Shown here in pieces: positions 8,006-16,273 of a DNA stretch of 37,673 bases. Made by a program: the position numbers and the translations under genes. The notes under the pieces were generated by a model. It did not search any database. It had not been told where the DNA came from and saw nothing but the letters and a program-made list of their open reading frames with translations. Position 1 is the stretch's first letter, and the number at the start of each line of letters is the position of its first letter. The stretch lies in the NCBI GenBank assembly GCA_025356295.1, contig JANXUJ010000157.1:1-37673 (forward strand), written 5' to 3'. Source of the DNA: Cyanobacteriota bacterium. Lineage in GTDB: Bacteria > Cyanobacteriota > Cyanobacteriia > Pseudanabaenales > Pseudanabaenaceae.

Positions 8006-8753
8006 AAAACTGGCGACTAACCAGATTAGTTAATATCAAAGCCGTAATTAAATTGGCAGTTGTAACCGCAAATAAAATCACCAGTTGATAGCGCACTGCC
8101 AACAAAGGCGATACTCCCCCTAAAATTTGACCTGTCATCATGCCGGGTAAAGATACGACACCTGCAACCATCATCACGTTAATCGTAGGGATCATTGCCG
8201 CTCTAATTGCATCTGATTGATAATCGGCGATCGCCTGTTGTGGGGTTGCGCCTAAACATAAATACGTCTCGATTTCGCGCGATCGCTTAACTAAGTCTTG
8301 CGTAAATCTCTCCGCGGCGATCGCCGCCCCATTCATCGAATTTCCTAAAATCATCCCTGCAAGCGGAATCAAATATTGCGGCGAATACCAAGTGTCAGGC
8401 TGCACAACTAAAACTGTGGTGTAAGCGAGAATTGCACCCGTGCCAACCACAACCGATATCCACATGATCGGCAGGACATAAGGCACTTTTTCACGAACCC
8501 GATTTTTGGCTTCACGCGCTGCCATTAGGCTCATTAACAAAATAATGAACAGGATTACTACAGGCTGCTTGATTTCAAACACAGCATCTAGTAAAAAACC
8601 CACCACCACTAATTGGATGACGCTGCGAAAAGTGGCGATTAATAAATTTTTGGCGATCGCTAATTTTTGCCAGACCGATAAACTAATGGCGATCGCTACC
8701 ATACCAAGAGCGATCGCCATTTTAGGAATATCTAGATCAATAACAGCTGCCAT
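7974..8753 (-). CDS. fetB: FetB/YbbM-type ABC permease
   Basis: 259 residues of UPF0014 type, with about six to seven membrane segments. Characteristic stretches are IATFRSVIQLVVVGFLL, PLAGMILGNSMNGAA, LCLGATPQQAI and SLPGMMTGQILGG, which are highly typical of FetB. In E. coli, FetA-FetB lowers cellular iron load and raises peroxide resistance, probably by iron export. The ATPase partner is not adjacent here; a FetA-like gene lies at 22510-23301. The 3' end overlaps the convergent hydroxylase-like gene by 32 bases, so both proteins share coding DNA at their C termini. Confidence 0.88.
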   Translation of the reverse strand: MAAVIDLDIPKMAIALGMVAIAISLSVWQKLAIAKNLLIATFRSVIQLVVVGFLLDAVFEIKQPVVILFIILLMSLMAAREAKNRVREKVPYVLPIMWISVVVGTGAILAYTTVLVVQPDTWYSPQYLIPLAGMILGNSMNGAAIAAERFTQDLVKRSREIETYLCLGATPQQAIADYQSDAIRAAMIPTINVMMVAGVVSLPGMMTGQILGGVSPLLAVRYQLVILFAVTTANLITALILTNLVSRQFFTPAQQLKLP

Positions 8754-8770
8754 AAGTTAGTCATTTATAA

Positions 8771-8805
8771 AATTTAGGAGCTACGCTTTGCGTGGCTCCT
8801 AAATT
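8771..8805 (-). terminator. Terminator downstream of peptidoglycan-binding protein gene
   Basis: A 16-pair stem (8771-8786 with 8790-8805, one G-T wobble, TTT loop) abuts the TAG of the upstream minus-strand gene and is followed on that strand by a T-rich stretch. Confidence 0.75.
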
Positions 8806-9657
8806 CTATGACTGCAAGGCGGCTAAAGTTTGTGAACCGAGAACTCCATCTACAGGTAATCCATACAAAGCTTGGGCTTTTTTGATCGCAGCCGTAGTCC
8901 TTGAACCTTGCACACCATCGATTGCGCCATCATAAAATCCCAAACTACTCAACAGCTTTTGTCCTTGGGCGATCGTGCTATTACTCAAACTATTAGAGGC
9001 ATTGCTATTTGCCTCTTGATAACTAATTGGGACATAGTTACTACCCGCTTCTAGTGCCGCAATAGTCAAAGAACCTGCTACGCCATCAGCAATTAAGCCA
9101 TAGGTTTTTTGAGACAAAACAATTGCTTCTTGAGTCATTGGTCCTGAGATACCATCGATCGCTCCACCATAAAAGCCGCGATCGCTAAGCAACTGTTGCA
9201 AATTCCTAGTTGCATCAGATTTATTGCTGGGATTAGATGTACTAATCGGTGTGGTGGCAACTAACCCATTAGCTTCGTAAGTGTCAGATTGCAAAGCAGC
9301 AAGAGTTTGCGATCCGATTACACCATCAGTCTCTAGCTTATAAAATGTTTGCGCGGCAATAATTGCCTCTGTCGTAGCCGCACCTTTAACCCCATCGATC
9401 GTTCCTGGATTAAAACCACGTCTAGCTAGCAATTGTTGAACATTAGCAATGTCTGAGGTGTAAGCAAACGCAGCAATTGGCATGGCATTCATGGCGATCG
9501 CACCAGCAGCTAGTCCAATGCACAAAGCCGATTTGGCGTGATGCGAAGACTTAGCGATCGCATTAAATGTTTGACAGTTTAAAGTCTGATCAATACTTTC
9601 ACCTTGCTGTAAGCGATCGCAAAGCATTTCACTATGTAGATAAGCAACAAGTTCCAT
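8806..9657 (-). CDS. Exported protein with three peptidoglycan-binding domains
   Basis: 283 residues from the ATG at 9657, which has GAGG eight bases upstream; an in-frame TTG five codons earlier is less likely. After a cyanobacteria-typical MELVAYLHSEM leader and a hydrophobic stretch (about 43-64), three PG_binding_1 repeats follow. Each has the pattern LQQLLxxxGFxxGxIDGxxGxxTxxAIxxAQxxYxLxxDGVxGxxTLAAL, at roughly 71-126, 148-200 and 227-283. Such repeats bind cell-wall muropeptides; no catalytic domain is present. The protein probably sits in the periplasm or is secreted onto the wall. Linkers are Ser/Asn-rich. A hairpin terminator follows at once, so it is likely monocistronic. Confidence 0.9.
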   Translation of the reverse strand: MELVAYLHSEMLCDRLQQGESIDQTLNCQTFNAIAKSSHHAKSALCIGLAAGAIAMNAMPIAAFAYTSDIANVQQLLARRGFNPGTIDGVKGAATTEAIIAAQTFYKLETDGVIGSQTLAALQSDTYEANGLVATTPISTSNPSNKSDATRNLQQLLSDRGFYGGAIDGISGPMTQEAIVLSQKTYGLIADGVAGSLTIAALEAGSNYVPISYQEANSNASNSLSNSTIAQGQKLLSSLGFYDGAIDGVQGSRTTAAIKKAQALYGLPVDGVLGSQTLAALQS

Positions 9658-9799
9658 ACAATTAAGCCTCAATAAAAAATGCCACTAGGCTAATTAAATA
9701 GACTCGTTTAGATCACGATTTGTGTCGCATCTTTAAAAATAATCTATATATTTTATTGTATGAAAAAAACAAGTAAATGTCAGAAATTGTTTGATTTAT

Positions 9800-11359
9800 T
9801 CATACAAAACTTCTGTTAATCACCTCAACTAAGCCATCTAAGGTATATTCCAGTGCTTCGCAATCAACACGCCCGATTAGCTCATCGCAAGTCTTAGAAG
9901 TCTGAGGACCAATCGAAGCAATTTTGACCCGCGCGATCCATCCTTGCCAAGTTTCTTTGGGCGCAACGCGATCCAGCAATAAACAAAAATGCTTCACGGT
10001 TTTAGAGCTAGCAAAAGCGATCGCATCCAGTCTCTGATTTTGGATAGCAGCTAGAGCGACAGGATCGATCGCTTCGGGACAACGTGACTCATAGGCAGCG
10101 ATCGCATCCACAACCACGCCATATTTTTGTAGCTGCTCCACTAAAACTTCGCGCCCGCCTGATTCCACTCGTGGGAATAGCATTTTTTGATTAGTTAATT
10201 TGCCAGTTAAAACATGATTTTGATTAACAAGCGCCTCCACCAAAGCATCCGCCACAAAATCTGTCGGTACTAAATCAGGCGCAATCCCATAATTTGCCAA
10301 TACTTCCGCCGTCTTGCGTCCGACCACAGCTACTTTAAGTGAATGCAAAGCGCGACTATCTTTACCTGATTTTTGCAAACGTCCAAAAAAGCTCTCAACC
10401 GCATTAGCTGATGTCAAAATTAACCAGTCGTAATCAGCAATATCAGCGATCGCTTGATCCAAACTTTGCCAACTGGTCGGCGACGCGATCGCCAAAGTCG
10501 GCATCTCGATCACCGATGCTCCTTGATTGGTCAATAAATCAGTAAATAAACTAGCCTGACCCGCCGAACGCGTCACTAAAATCGTTTTGCCTTGCAATGG
10601 TAATTTTTCTATACATTGCTCAAAATTTTCTAACATTTGCAAGCGCGAACTAGATAATTGCTCATGAAACTTTACGACTTCCCCAATCACAATTACTGAT
10701 GGCGATAGCGAGCCTGAAGGCAATTTTGACTGAATATCCGCAAGAGTTCCCGTCCATACCTGCTGATCAATTCGACCAGACCAACGCACGATCGCGATCG
10801 CTGTATCGGCATCTTTACCCTCACGCAATTTTTCCAATAATCCCGTCAGATTATTTGTCCCCATCAAAATTACGAGCGTGGGAATTTGCGCGATCGCCTC
10901 CCACGGCAACCGACTCAGATCATGTCCCGTCATCACCGCAAAACAAGAACTAGATTCAACTTCTGTAAGTGGTATCCCTGCCAACATTGGGGCGGCGATC
11001 GCACTCGAAATTCCTGCCACAACTTCCCATTCACAACCTGCTTCTTGTAAGGCAAGTATCTCAGGCAGCGATCGCCCAAATATCCAAGGATCGCCACTCT
11101 TGAGGCGCACCACGCGCTTACCTTGCAAGCAATATTTCACCAGCATCTGATTAATTTCAAGTTGCTTAATGCTTTCCTGACCGCCGCGTTTACCCGCGAT
11201 GATGCGATTTGCATGGGGCGGTGTAAGTTCTAATAAAGCGCGATCAACCAACGCGTCACTAATAATCACCTCAGCCGCCCCAATCAAATCCCTAGCCCGA
11301 ACCGTCAAGAACTCCACGCCACCAATTCCCGCGCCTACAATAAAAACTTTACCGTTCAT
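9800..11359 (-). CDS. cobA-hemD: Fused uroporphyrinogen-III C-methyltransferase / uroporphyrinogen-III synthase
   Basis: 519 residues from the ATG at 11359 (AAGGA eight bases upstream). Residues 1-245 are SUMT (CobA): AGKRGGQESIKQLEINQ, RLKSGDPWIFGR, AGISSAIAAP, IPLTE and ILMG motifs are all present. Residues about 260-519 are HemD: TRSAGQASLFTDLL, ILTSANAVESFF, AFASSKTVKHF and ASIGPQTSKTC. One polypeptide would make uroporphyrinogen III and then methylate it towards sirohaem/cobalamin. In the first SUMT motif the usual GAGPGD reads GAGIGG (residues 9-14), an unusual substitution near the SAM/substrate pocket. Gene fusion of these activities is known in bacteria. It is divergent from rpsP. 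Confidence 0.92.
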   Translation of the reverse strand: MNGKVFIVGAGIGGVEFLTVRARDLIGAAEVIISDALVDRALLELTPPHANRIIAGKRGGQESIKQLEINQMLVKYCLQGKRVVRLKSGDPWIFGRSLPEILALQEAGCEWEVVAGISSAIAAPMLAGIPLTEVESSSCFAVMTGHDLSRLPWEAIAQIPTLVILMGTNNLTGLLEKLREGKDADTAIAIVRWSGRIDQQVWTGTLADIQSKLPSGSLSPSVIVIGEVVKFHEQLSSSRLQMLENFEQCIEKLPLQGKTILVTRSAGQASLFTDLLTNQGASVIEMPTLAIASPTSWQSLDQAIADIADYDWLILTSANAVESFFGRLQKSGKDSRALHSLKVAVVGRKTAEVLANYGIAPDLVPTDFVADALVEALVNQNHVLTGKLTNQKMLFPRVESGGREVLVEQLQKYGVVVDAIAAYESRCPEAIDPVALAAIQNQRLDAIAFASSKTVKHFCLLLDRVAPKETWQGWIARVKIASIGPQTSKTCDELIGRVDCEALEYTLDGLVEVINRSFV

Positions 11360-11457
11360 TTCCGTCGTCCTTTTAAAACACATTCTAAATAATGCTAAGA
11401 TTATAATTCTGCTAAAATATTGAACCGCATCACGCAGAAATTTAGAGCCATAAACCT

Positions 11458-11706
11458 ATGATGAAGTTGAGATTGAAGCGATTTGGCAAAAAGTTTGAAG
11501 CCAGCTATCGCATCGTTGCCGTAAACAGCACCAGCCGCCGCGATGGTCGCCCTCTTGCTGAGCTTGGTTTTTATAATCCACGCACCAAAGAAACCCAACT
11601 CGATGTACCCGCGATCGTCATTCGCATCAAACAAGGCGCGCAACCTACTGACACAGTACGCCGCATCCTTGAAAAAGCTAAAGTATTTGATCTAGTTAAC
11701 GCTTAA
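11458..11706 (+). CDS. rpsP: 30S ribosomal protein S16
   Basis: 82 residues, the normal length. The start [12 protein letters not shown] followed by [26 protein letters not shown] is a full S16 signature. S16 binds 16S rRNA early in assembly of the 30S subunit. Two adjacent ATG codons exist; the first gives the family-typical spacing before KLRLKRFG. khpA follows 14 bases later, the common rpsP-khpA arrangement, so the two are probably co-transcribed up to the terminator at 12091. Confidence 0.97.
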   Translation: MMKLRLKRFGKKFEASYRIVAVNSTSRRDGRPLAELGFYNPRTKETQLDVPAIVIRIKQGAQPTDTVRRILEKAKVFDLVNA

Positions 11707-11720
11707 AGTAATCCAAATTT

Positions 11721-12092
11721 GTGCCTGACTACAATACCTTAATTAGTTTTTTGCTAAAGCCATTGCTTGCTCATCCAGATGCTCTGCGGCTAGATTTTGA
11801 GTTAAGTAACAACAACGATCGCGTCTGGATTCGGGTTGCTGTTGATCCAGAAGATCGAGAGCAAGTTTTTGGCAACGGGGGACAGACAGTCCAATCGGTG
11901 CGGACAGCCGTCATGACCGCCGCCGAAGAAGCGGGTCATATAGCCAGACTTGAAGTATTTGACCCAACTCCTGACACCACCTCCAACAACTATCACGACC
12001 AATATTCCGAGCGTCAAGAAAGTCCAGAGATAGAGGTGGAACGTCCTCGGATCAATGTTGAAAAGCCAAAGCGCCGTGAAATTATCGGTTAA
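11721..12092 (+). CDS. khpA: KH-domain RNA-binding protein KhpA
   Basis: 123 residues from a GTG start 14 bases after rpsP. The single KH domain spans about 30-75, with the binding loop GNGGQTVQSVRTAV. The usual GKGG is GNGG here. An acidic, Pro-rich tail of about 40 residues (ESPEIEVERPRINVEKPK) is longer than in Firmicute KhpA (about 80 residues). KhpA binds structured RNAs and is linked to division and translation control in other bacteria. Location next to rpsP is the standard context. The stop codon is the first base of a strong terminator stem. Confidence 0.88.
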   Translation: MPDYNTLISFLLKPLLAHPDALRLDFELSNNNDRVWIRVAVDPEDREQVFGNGGQTVQSVRTAVMTAAEEAGHIARLEVFDPTPDTTSNNYHDQYSERQESPEIEVERPRINVEKPKRREIIG

Positions 12093-12125
12093 AGTAAAGG
12101 GGTGCTTCGCACCCCTTTACTTTTT
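12091..12125 (+). terminator. Intrinsic terminator of the rpsP-khpA operon
   Basis: A perfect 15-pair GC-cored stem (12091-12105 with 12109-12123, loop TTC) is followed by TT. It overlaps the khpA TAA, and an in-frame GTG inside it (12102) should not be used as the cinA start. Confidence 0.88.
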
Positions 12126-12140
12126 AGTGAAACCGAGTAT

Positions 12141-13400
12141 ATGAATGTAGGCGCAGAAATCCTTTGCATCGGTACGGAGTTATTGTTAGGCGAAATACTT
12201 AATAGCAATGCCCAGTATCTCGCGCAACAATTAGCTTTGCTAGGTATCCCACATTTTTATCAAACCGTTGTTGGTGATAATCCCGATCGCATTCATCAAG
12301 CTTTAGCGATCGCTTCTAGCCGTTCCAACTTGATCATTACTACTGGCGGGCTGGGTCCCACACCTGACGATCTGACTACTGAAGCGATCGCTAACTTTTT
12401 CCATACACCCCTAGAAGAACGTCCCGAAATTTGGGAACGCATCCAGCAGATGGCGACTCTGACAGGTAGGACGCTCACACCTAATAATCGTAAACAAGCA
12501 TTGCTACCCAAAGGTGCAGAGATTTTGCCCAATTCTGTTGGTACTGCCCCTGGCATGATTTGGGAACCGCAGCCCAATTTATTGATTCTCACCTTTCCTG
12601 GTGTACCCAGCGAGCTTTATCCCATGTGGCAGCAGACCGCTTCACCTTTGCTGCAAGCCAGAAACTATGGTCAAGGTACATTTCACTCAGAAGTTTTGTT
12701 GTATTGGGGGATTGCTGAATCTGCCCTAGCCACAAAAGTTAATCATTTATTCGAGCTTCAAAATCCCACAGTCGCACCCTATGCCAACTATGGACAGGCG
12801 AGATTGAGGATTACAGCGCGGGCAAATACTCAACAAGAAGCGATCGCGCTTATCGCCCCAGTCAAAGCCGAAATTCGTGAACTCACCAGCGAGTTTTGTT
12901 ATGGCACTGATGATGACACCCTCGCATCTGTAGCTGGTCAGCTTTTGCAAGAGCGTAGTCAAACTCTAGCAGTTGCCGAATCCTGCACAGGCGGATGGTT
13001 AGGCGAGATGTTGACCGAAGCCTCAGGTAGCTCCAGTTATTTTTTGGGAGGGGTGATTAGCTATAGCAACGATGTCAAAGTTGATTTATTAGATGTTGAT
13101 CGCCAAACTCTTGATCAACATGGTGCGGTCAGTGCGATCATTGCCGAACAAATGGCACACGGTGTCAAAACCAAACTCAAATCTGATTGGGGAATTAGCA
13201 TTACGGGGATCGCGGGACCAACAGGCGGCACAGAATCGAAACCAGTCGGCTTAGTTTATGTGGGGATCGCCTATCCTGACGGCAAAGTTGAAGCGATCGA
13301 GCTGCGATTTAGTCCCTCTAGAGGTAGAAATTGGATCAGAAAAGCAACTGTAATGTCATCTTTAGATTTGTTTAGAAAAAGATTTGTTATGATTAAGTAA
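12141..13400 (+). CDS. cinA: CinA-family NMN amidohydrolase / ADP-ribose pyrophosphatase-like protein
   Basis: 419 residues from the ATG at 12141. The upstream in-frame GTG lies inside the preceding terminator and is rejected. The N-terminal COG1058 (MoCF-like) domain shows GAEILCIGTELLLGEILNSN, TTGGLGPTPDDLTTEAIA and LTFPGVPSELYPMW. The C-terminal PncC-type domain (about 260-415) shows AVAESCTGGWLGEMLTE, SGSSSYFLGGVISYSND and ITGIAGPTGGTESKPVG. The C-terminal domain deamidates nicotinamide mononucleotide for pyridine nucleotide recycling. Despite the name, a role in competence is not implied. A 47-residue ORF follows 33 bases later. Confidence 0.95.
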   Translation: MNVGAEILCIGTELLLGEILNSNAQYLAQQLALLGIPHFYQTVVGDNPDRIHQALAIASSRSNLIITTGGLGPTPDDLTTEAIANFFHTPLEERPEIWERIQQMATLTGRTLTPNNRKQALLPKGAEILPNSVGTAPGMIWEPQPNLLILTFPGVPSELYPMWQQTASPLLQARNYGQGTFHSEVLLYWGIAESALATKVNHLFELQNPTVAPYANYGQARLRITARANTQQEAIALIAPVKAEIRELTSEFCYGTDDDTLASVAGQLLQERSQTLAVAESCTGGWLGEMLTEASGSSSYFLGGVISYSNDVKVDLLDVDRQTLDQHGAVSAIIAEQMAHGVKTKLKSDWGISITGIAGPTGGTESKPVGLVYVGIAYPDGKVEAIELRFSPSRGRNWIRKATVMSSLDLFRKRFVMIK

Positions 13401-13433
13401 ATAAACCTAGACGATGGTAGGGAGCCAAGCATA

Positions 13434-13577
13434 GTGAAAGCGATCAAAAAAGTGTTACAAGAAATCGGCGAGATTTTAAATCGCGTCTTGGAATCCCTTC
13501 TGGGTCAAAGTCAGCCTCAACCTGAGTTGATTCCTATCCCAGTAAGAAATAATTCTCGTTACTCTAATCGCCGTTAA
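13434..13577 (+). CDS. Small 47-residue protein of unknown function
   Basis: GTG start with GGGAG about nine bases upstream, TAA at 13575-13577. The N-terminal half is a predicted amphipathic helix (KAIKKVLQEIGEILNRVLES); the tail is Pro/Gln-rich then basic (QPQPELIPIP, then RNNSRYSNRR). The codons read like genuine coding sequence, and the gene sits between cinA and a clean terminator, which supports expression. It may be co-transcribed with cinA. No family or function is recognised. Confidence 0.6.
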   Translation: MKAIKKVLQEIGEILNRVLESLLGQSQPQPELIPIPVRNNSRYSNRR

Positions 13578-13623
13578 AGTCGTAAGGCTTGCACAGCAGG
13601 TTTTATATTTGGGGGGATTAAGA

Positions 13624-13658
13624 AATAAAAAAGCCTTGCTTTGCAAGGCTTTTTTATT
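13624..13658. terminator. Bidirectional terminator between the cinA unit and the RNase II gene
   Basis: A stem of 16 pairs with the GCCTTGC/GCAAGGC core, a TTT loop and flanking A and T runs (13624-13658). It serves the plus-strand cinA/small-ORF transcript and the convergent RNase gene. Confidence 0.88.
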
Positions 13659-13681
13659 GGGTTTTAGCTGTTTGATTTTAG

Positions 13682-15778
13682 CTAAAGTGTGACAAACTCA
13701 TCGGCGAGAATATCTCCACTGCGATCGCGATCCATTTCTATTTCTAAAATCGAAGTAGAGGGTTGCGCTTCTTGGAAATAGATAATATCTTTGCGAGGAT
13801 CAACTTCACCAGTTTTAATACGCAGATTATCACCAACCTGAATCTGACGCGTAATTCGCATCGGTAATTTCAAGCCCAAATCTTCAATCAGCACTAGAGC
13901 TAGCTTCTCATTTTCACGCAGCCAGTCTAGCATCAGTGCTTCCCAGACCACGTCTTTGTTGCGGCGCAAATATTCTAAACTCCAATAACGTACCGACTGC
14001 TTCTCGACTTGATTGGCATCCCAGATTGCAGGCTCAATCGCCTGCAAAATTCCTGTCAGCATCTCCGCTGTGAAGGGCAAAGGCTCATCGCGCAAGAAAG
14101 CTTTGATTTGCCAATGAGCTAACAAGTCGCTATAACGGCGAATTGGTGATGTGATTTGAGCATAAGCATCTAGCCCTAAACCTGCATGACGGGAAGCATA
14201 TAGCCCTAGTGAACCTTTAGTCATGCAGCGACAAATTGCAAATTCGCGCACAGGTCCTGATGGCAACTGCATCAAAGTATCGAGCGGTGGCAATTCGGGC
14301 TGCTCTTGGTAGCGGTAGGGAATCGGAATGTTATTGGTTTGGGCAAATTTAGCGGCAACTTCACCACCGAGGATCATCATCTCCGCAACCAGTTGTCGTG
14401 AGAAGGTGTCTTCCATCAGTTCTAGACTTACGCGATCGCCACTTTGTTCAGATTTAGAATCAACCTTGACACTGGTATCAGGTAAATGGATTTCGATTGC
14501 ACCTTGAGCAACGCGCCATTTTTTACGAAGTCTGGCAAAATCAGCAAGCCGTTCAAGATCGTCTTCTACACCGAGTTGTAACATCTCCTCGACATCGTCA
14601 TAGGTGAGTCGATAGTTGGGCTTTACCAAACTCGCCATGATCTCAAAATGCTCAACCGCACCTAGATCATCAAGATCAACGGCAAAGGACATCGCATGAC
14701 AGACTTTGCTTTGGATTAAGCTCATTGGACCCGTCGCTAAATCCATCGGGAACATGGGAATCACTCCCGTGGGCAGATACACGCTTGTCCCACGCTTACG
14801 AGCATCTTTATCTAAAATGCTTTCAGGATCGAGCCATCTAGTCGGATCGGCAATGTGTATCCAGATGCGCTTTTTGCCATCAGCGAGAGTTTCGATGCTA
14901 AGCCCATCATCAATTTCGGTGGTGCTAATATCGTCAATCGTATAAACATGGAGATGCGTGAGATCGCAGCGCAAACTCTGCATACTGTCAGGAATTGGTG
15001 CAGTAATACAGGCTTCGGCAGCAACAATTAATTCATTGGCAAACCTGATTGGGATTTGACTACGCAGTAAATTTAGATTTTCATGTTCGTCCCAAATTTC
15101 TAAATCAACTAGCATTTGAAAAGCAGCTTGTTCATTTTTAGAACGTTTGGCAAAGCTCAAAAGCTCTTGAGCAGCCGATTTGTCTGAGGCTTCATCGCCG
15201 TGGAGGGCATAGCGTTCTAGACAATCTAACCTAGTGCGATCGCTAGTTGTCCAAGTTACATCTTCACCTGAAAGCTTAGCAGTTAGCTTTTGTTGAAACT
15301 CTTCGATTAATTTAGCTCGTTGCGTAGCTGCATCTGCTTGATGTCTTAGCTCTAAAACTTGCGAGCTAGATCGCGGCTCATAGAGATCGCCTTTTTGCTT
15401 AAAATAAATTTTGTCGTTGCTCAATAAGCAGTACGAAGCGTAAGCAGTAACAGCGGAGCTTTCGGAAAATAAGAGATTAGCAAGATCGTTGGGGCTAGTC
15501 GATTGACCGTCTTCAATCAAAATTTCCCATGCGATTTCTAGACTGGATGGGTCAAGAAATTTTGCAATTTTTTGCAGAAATGTAGGAATTTGCGTATGTG
15601 TGAAGCTTGAATTTTCACCGCTAGCTTTGATCGTGAAATTAATTTCGCGGGGGTGGATTGTATGGGTGTTGCCATTCTCATCGATCGCTTGAAAGTGCTT
15701 TTTACCTTCAGCGCGATCAATGACAACAAGGCGGCGATCGCCATGTAATTTAATTTCGACTAGCGTACCTTTTTCCAA
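13682..15778 (-). CDS. RNase II/RNB-family 3'-5' exoribonuclease
   Basis: 698 residues from a TTG start with AAGGGG about seven bases upstream; the first residues MEKGTLVEIKLHG are typical of this cyanobacterial group. The RNB catalytic block begins near 280: TIDDISTTEIDDGLS carries the metal-binding acidic cluster, followed by WIHIADPTRWLDPES, RGTSVYLPTGVIPMFP, and later YAQITSPIRRYSDLLAHWQI. A C-terminal S1-like region follows (IEDLGLKLPMRI...QVGDNLRIKTGEVDPR). The enzyme degrades RNA processively from the 3' end. Compared with the E. coli RNase II cluster, the second Asp position is Glu (TTEIDD). It is related to rnb/zam-type cyanobacterial genes, but which one is not certain. A terminator follows on its strand. 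Confidence 0.92.
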   Translation of the reverse strand: MEKGTLVEIKLHGDRRLVVIDRAEGKKHFQAIDENGNTHTIHPREINFTIKASGENSSFTHTQIPTFLQKIAKFLDPSSLEIAWEILIEDGQSTSPNDLANLLFSESSAVTAYASYCLLSNDKIYFKQKGDLYEPRSSSQVLELRHQADAATQRAKLIEEFQQKLTAKLSGEDVTWTTSDRTRLDCLERYALHGDEASDKSAAQELLSFAKRSKNEQAAFQMLVDLEIWDEHENLNLLRSQIPIRFANELIVAAEACITAPIPDSMQSLRCDLTHLHVYTIDDISTTEIDDGLSIETLADGKKRIWIHIADPTRWLDPESILDKDARKRGTSVYLPTGVIPMFPMDLATGPMSLIQSKVCHAMSFAVDLDDLGAVEHFEIMASLVKPNYRLTYDDVEEMLQLGVEDDLERLADFARLRKKWRVAQGAIEIHLPDTSVKVDSKSEQSGDRVSLELMEDTFSRQLVAEMMILGGEVAAKFAQTNNIPIPYRYQEQPELPPLDTLMQLPSGPVREFAICRCMTKGSLGLYASRHAGLGLDAYAQITSPIRRYSDLLAHWQIKAFLRDEPLPFTAEMLTGILQAIEPAIWDANQVEKQSVRYWSLEYLRRNKDVVWEALMLDWLRENEKLALVLIEDLGLKLPMRITRQIQVGDNLRIKTGEVDPRKDIIYFQEAQPSTSILEIEMDRDRSGDILADEFVTL

Positions 15779-15847
15779 AATAGCCCCTTACTCACCACAG
15801 CCAAAAAATCTTTCCAACATTCTACCTTTTTAACTGGGACTTGCACC

Positions 15848-15888
15848 CAAACAGAAAAGGCGGCGCAACGCGCCGCCTTTTCTGTTTG
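15848..15888 (-). terminator. Terminator of the small secreted-peptide gene
   Basis: A perfect 19-pair stem (15848-15866 with 15870-15888) with a GGCGGCGC core and an AAC loop begins seven bases after the stop of the small minus-strand ORF. There is no strong T run after it on that strand. Confidence 0.65.
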
Positions 15889-15895
15889 AGAAATT

Positions 15896-16057
15896 TTAGA
15901 TAATACTAGCGATCGCTCCGACCGCAGAAGCAGCCATTAGTTGATAAGCACTAGGTGCGATTAATGTTGATTTTGCAGGTTGATAGGGAGTTCCAATCAT
16001 GGCAACACCTAAAACTAACAAGGCAATACTAGATTTAAGTGTAAAAGTGCTATTCAT
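15896..16057 (-). CDS. Small secreted or membrane peptide (53 residues), unknown function
   Basis: A perfect GGAGG ribosome site (16067-16071) precedes two in-frame ATGs: 16063 (spacing 3) and 16057 (spacing 9). The second has normal spacing and is chosen; the first would add MK. The product begins MNSTFTLKSSIALLVLGVAM, a classical signal-peptide or anchor segment with a Lys before the hydrophobic core. It then continues through IGTPYQPAKSTLIAP to a small, Ala/Ser/Gly-rich hydrophobic end (MAASAVGAIASII). The gene has its own hairpin terminator and a 0.2 kb upstream region with two palindromes. It lies between the carboxysome cluster and the RNase gene but is isolated from both by hairpins. 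No homologue is recognised. Confidence 0.65.
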   Translation of the reverse strand: MNSTFTLKSSIALLVLGVAMIGTPYQPAKSTLIAPSAYQLMAASAVGAIASII

Positions 16058-16163
16058 CTTCATATTCCTCCAATAATGTTGCCCCAGCGTCCTTAATGAC
16101 TAAGCTTTGCGTCTTTTTGTTTCTTTAATTTAAGCTTAGCGACAAAAAACTACTCTAATAATA

Positions 16164-16181
16164 TTCATAATAATTTATGAA
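16164..16181. promoter_or_regulatory. Palindrome upstream of the small peptide gene
   Basis: TTCATAA-TAAT-TTATGAA, 7-base perfect arms, about 105 bases upstream of the small peptide start. A candidate operator; no regulator can be named. Confidence 0.3.
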
Positions 16182-16216
16182 CCTAGATAAAAGTGTAATT
16201 TAGGTATCATCTTTAG

Positions 16217-16232
16217 GGTGATCTTAGTCACA
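16217..16232. promoter_or_regulatory. Near-consensus CRP-type site
   Basis: GGTGA-TCTTAG-TCACA matches the CRP/SYCRP1 pattern TGTGA-N6-TCACA at nine of ten half-site positions. It lies about 160 bases upstream of the small peptide gene and just beyond the 3' end of ccmN. Confidence 0.35.
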
Positions 16233-16273
16233 TATCTAACAGTTATTAGAGTAGGTTCTTATATTCTTGACTG

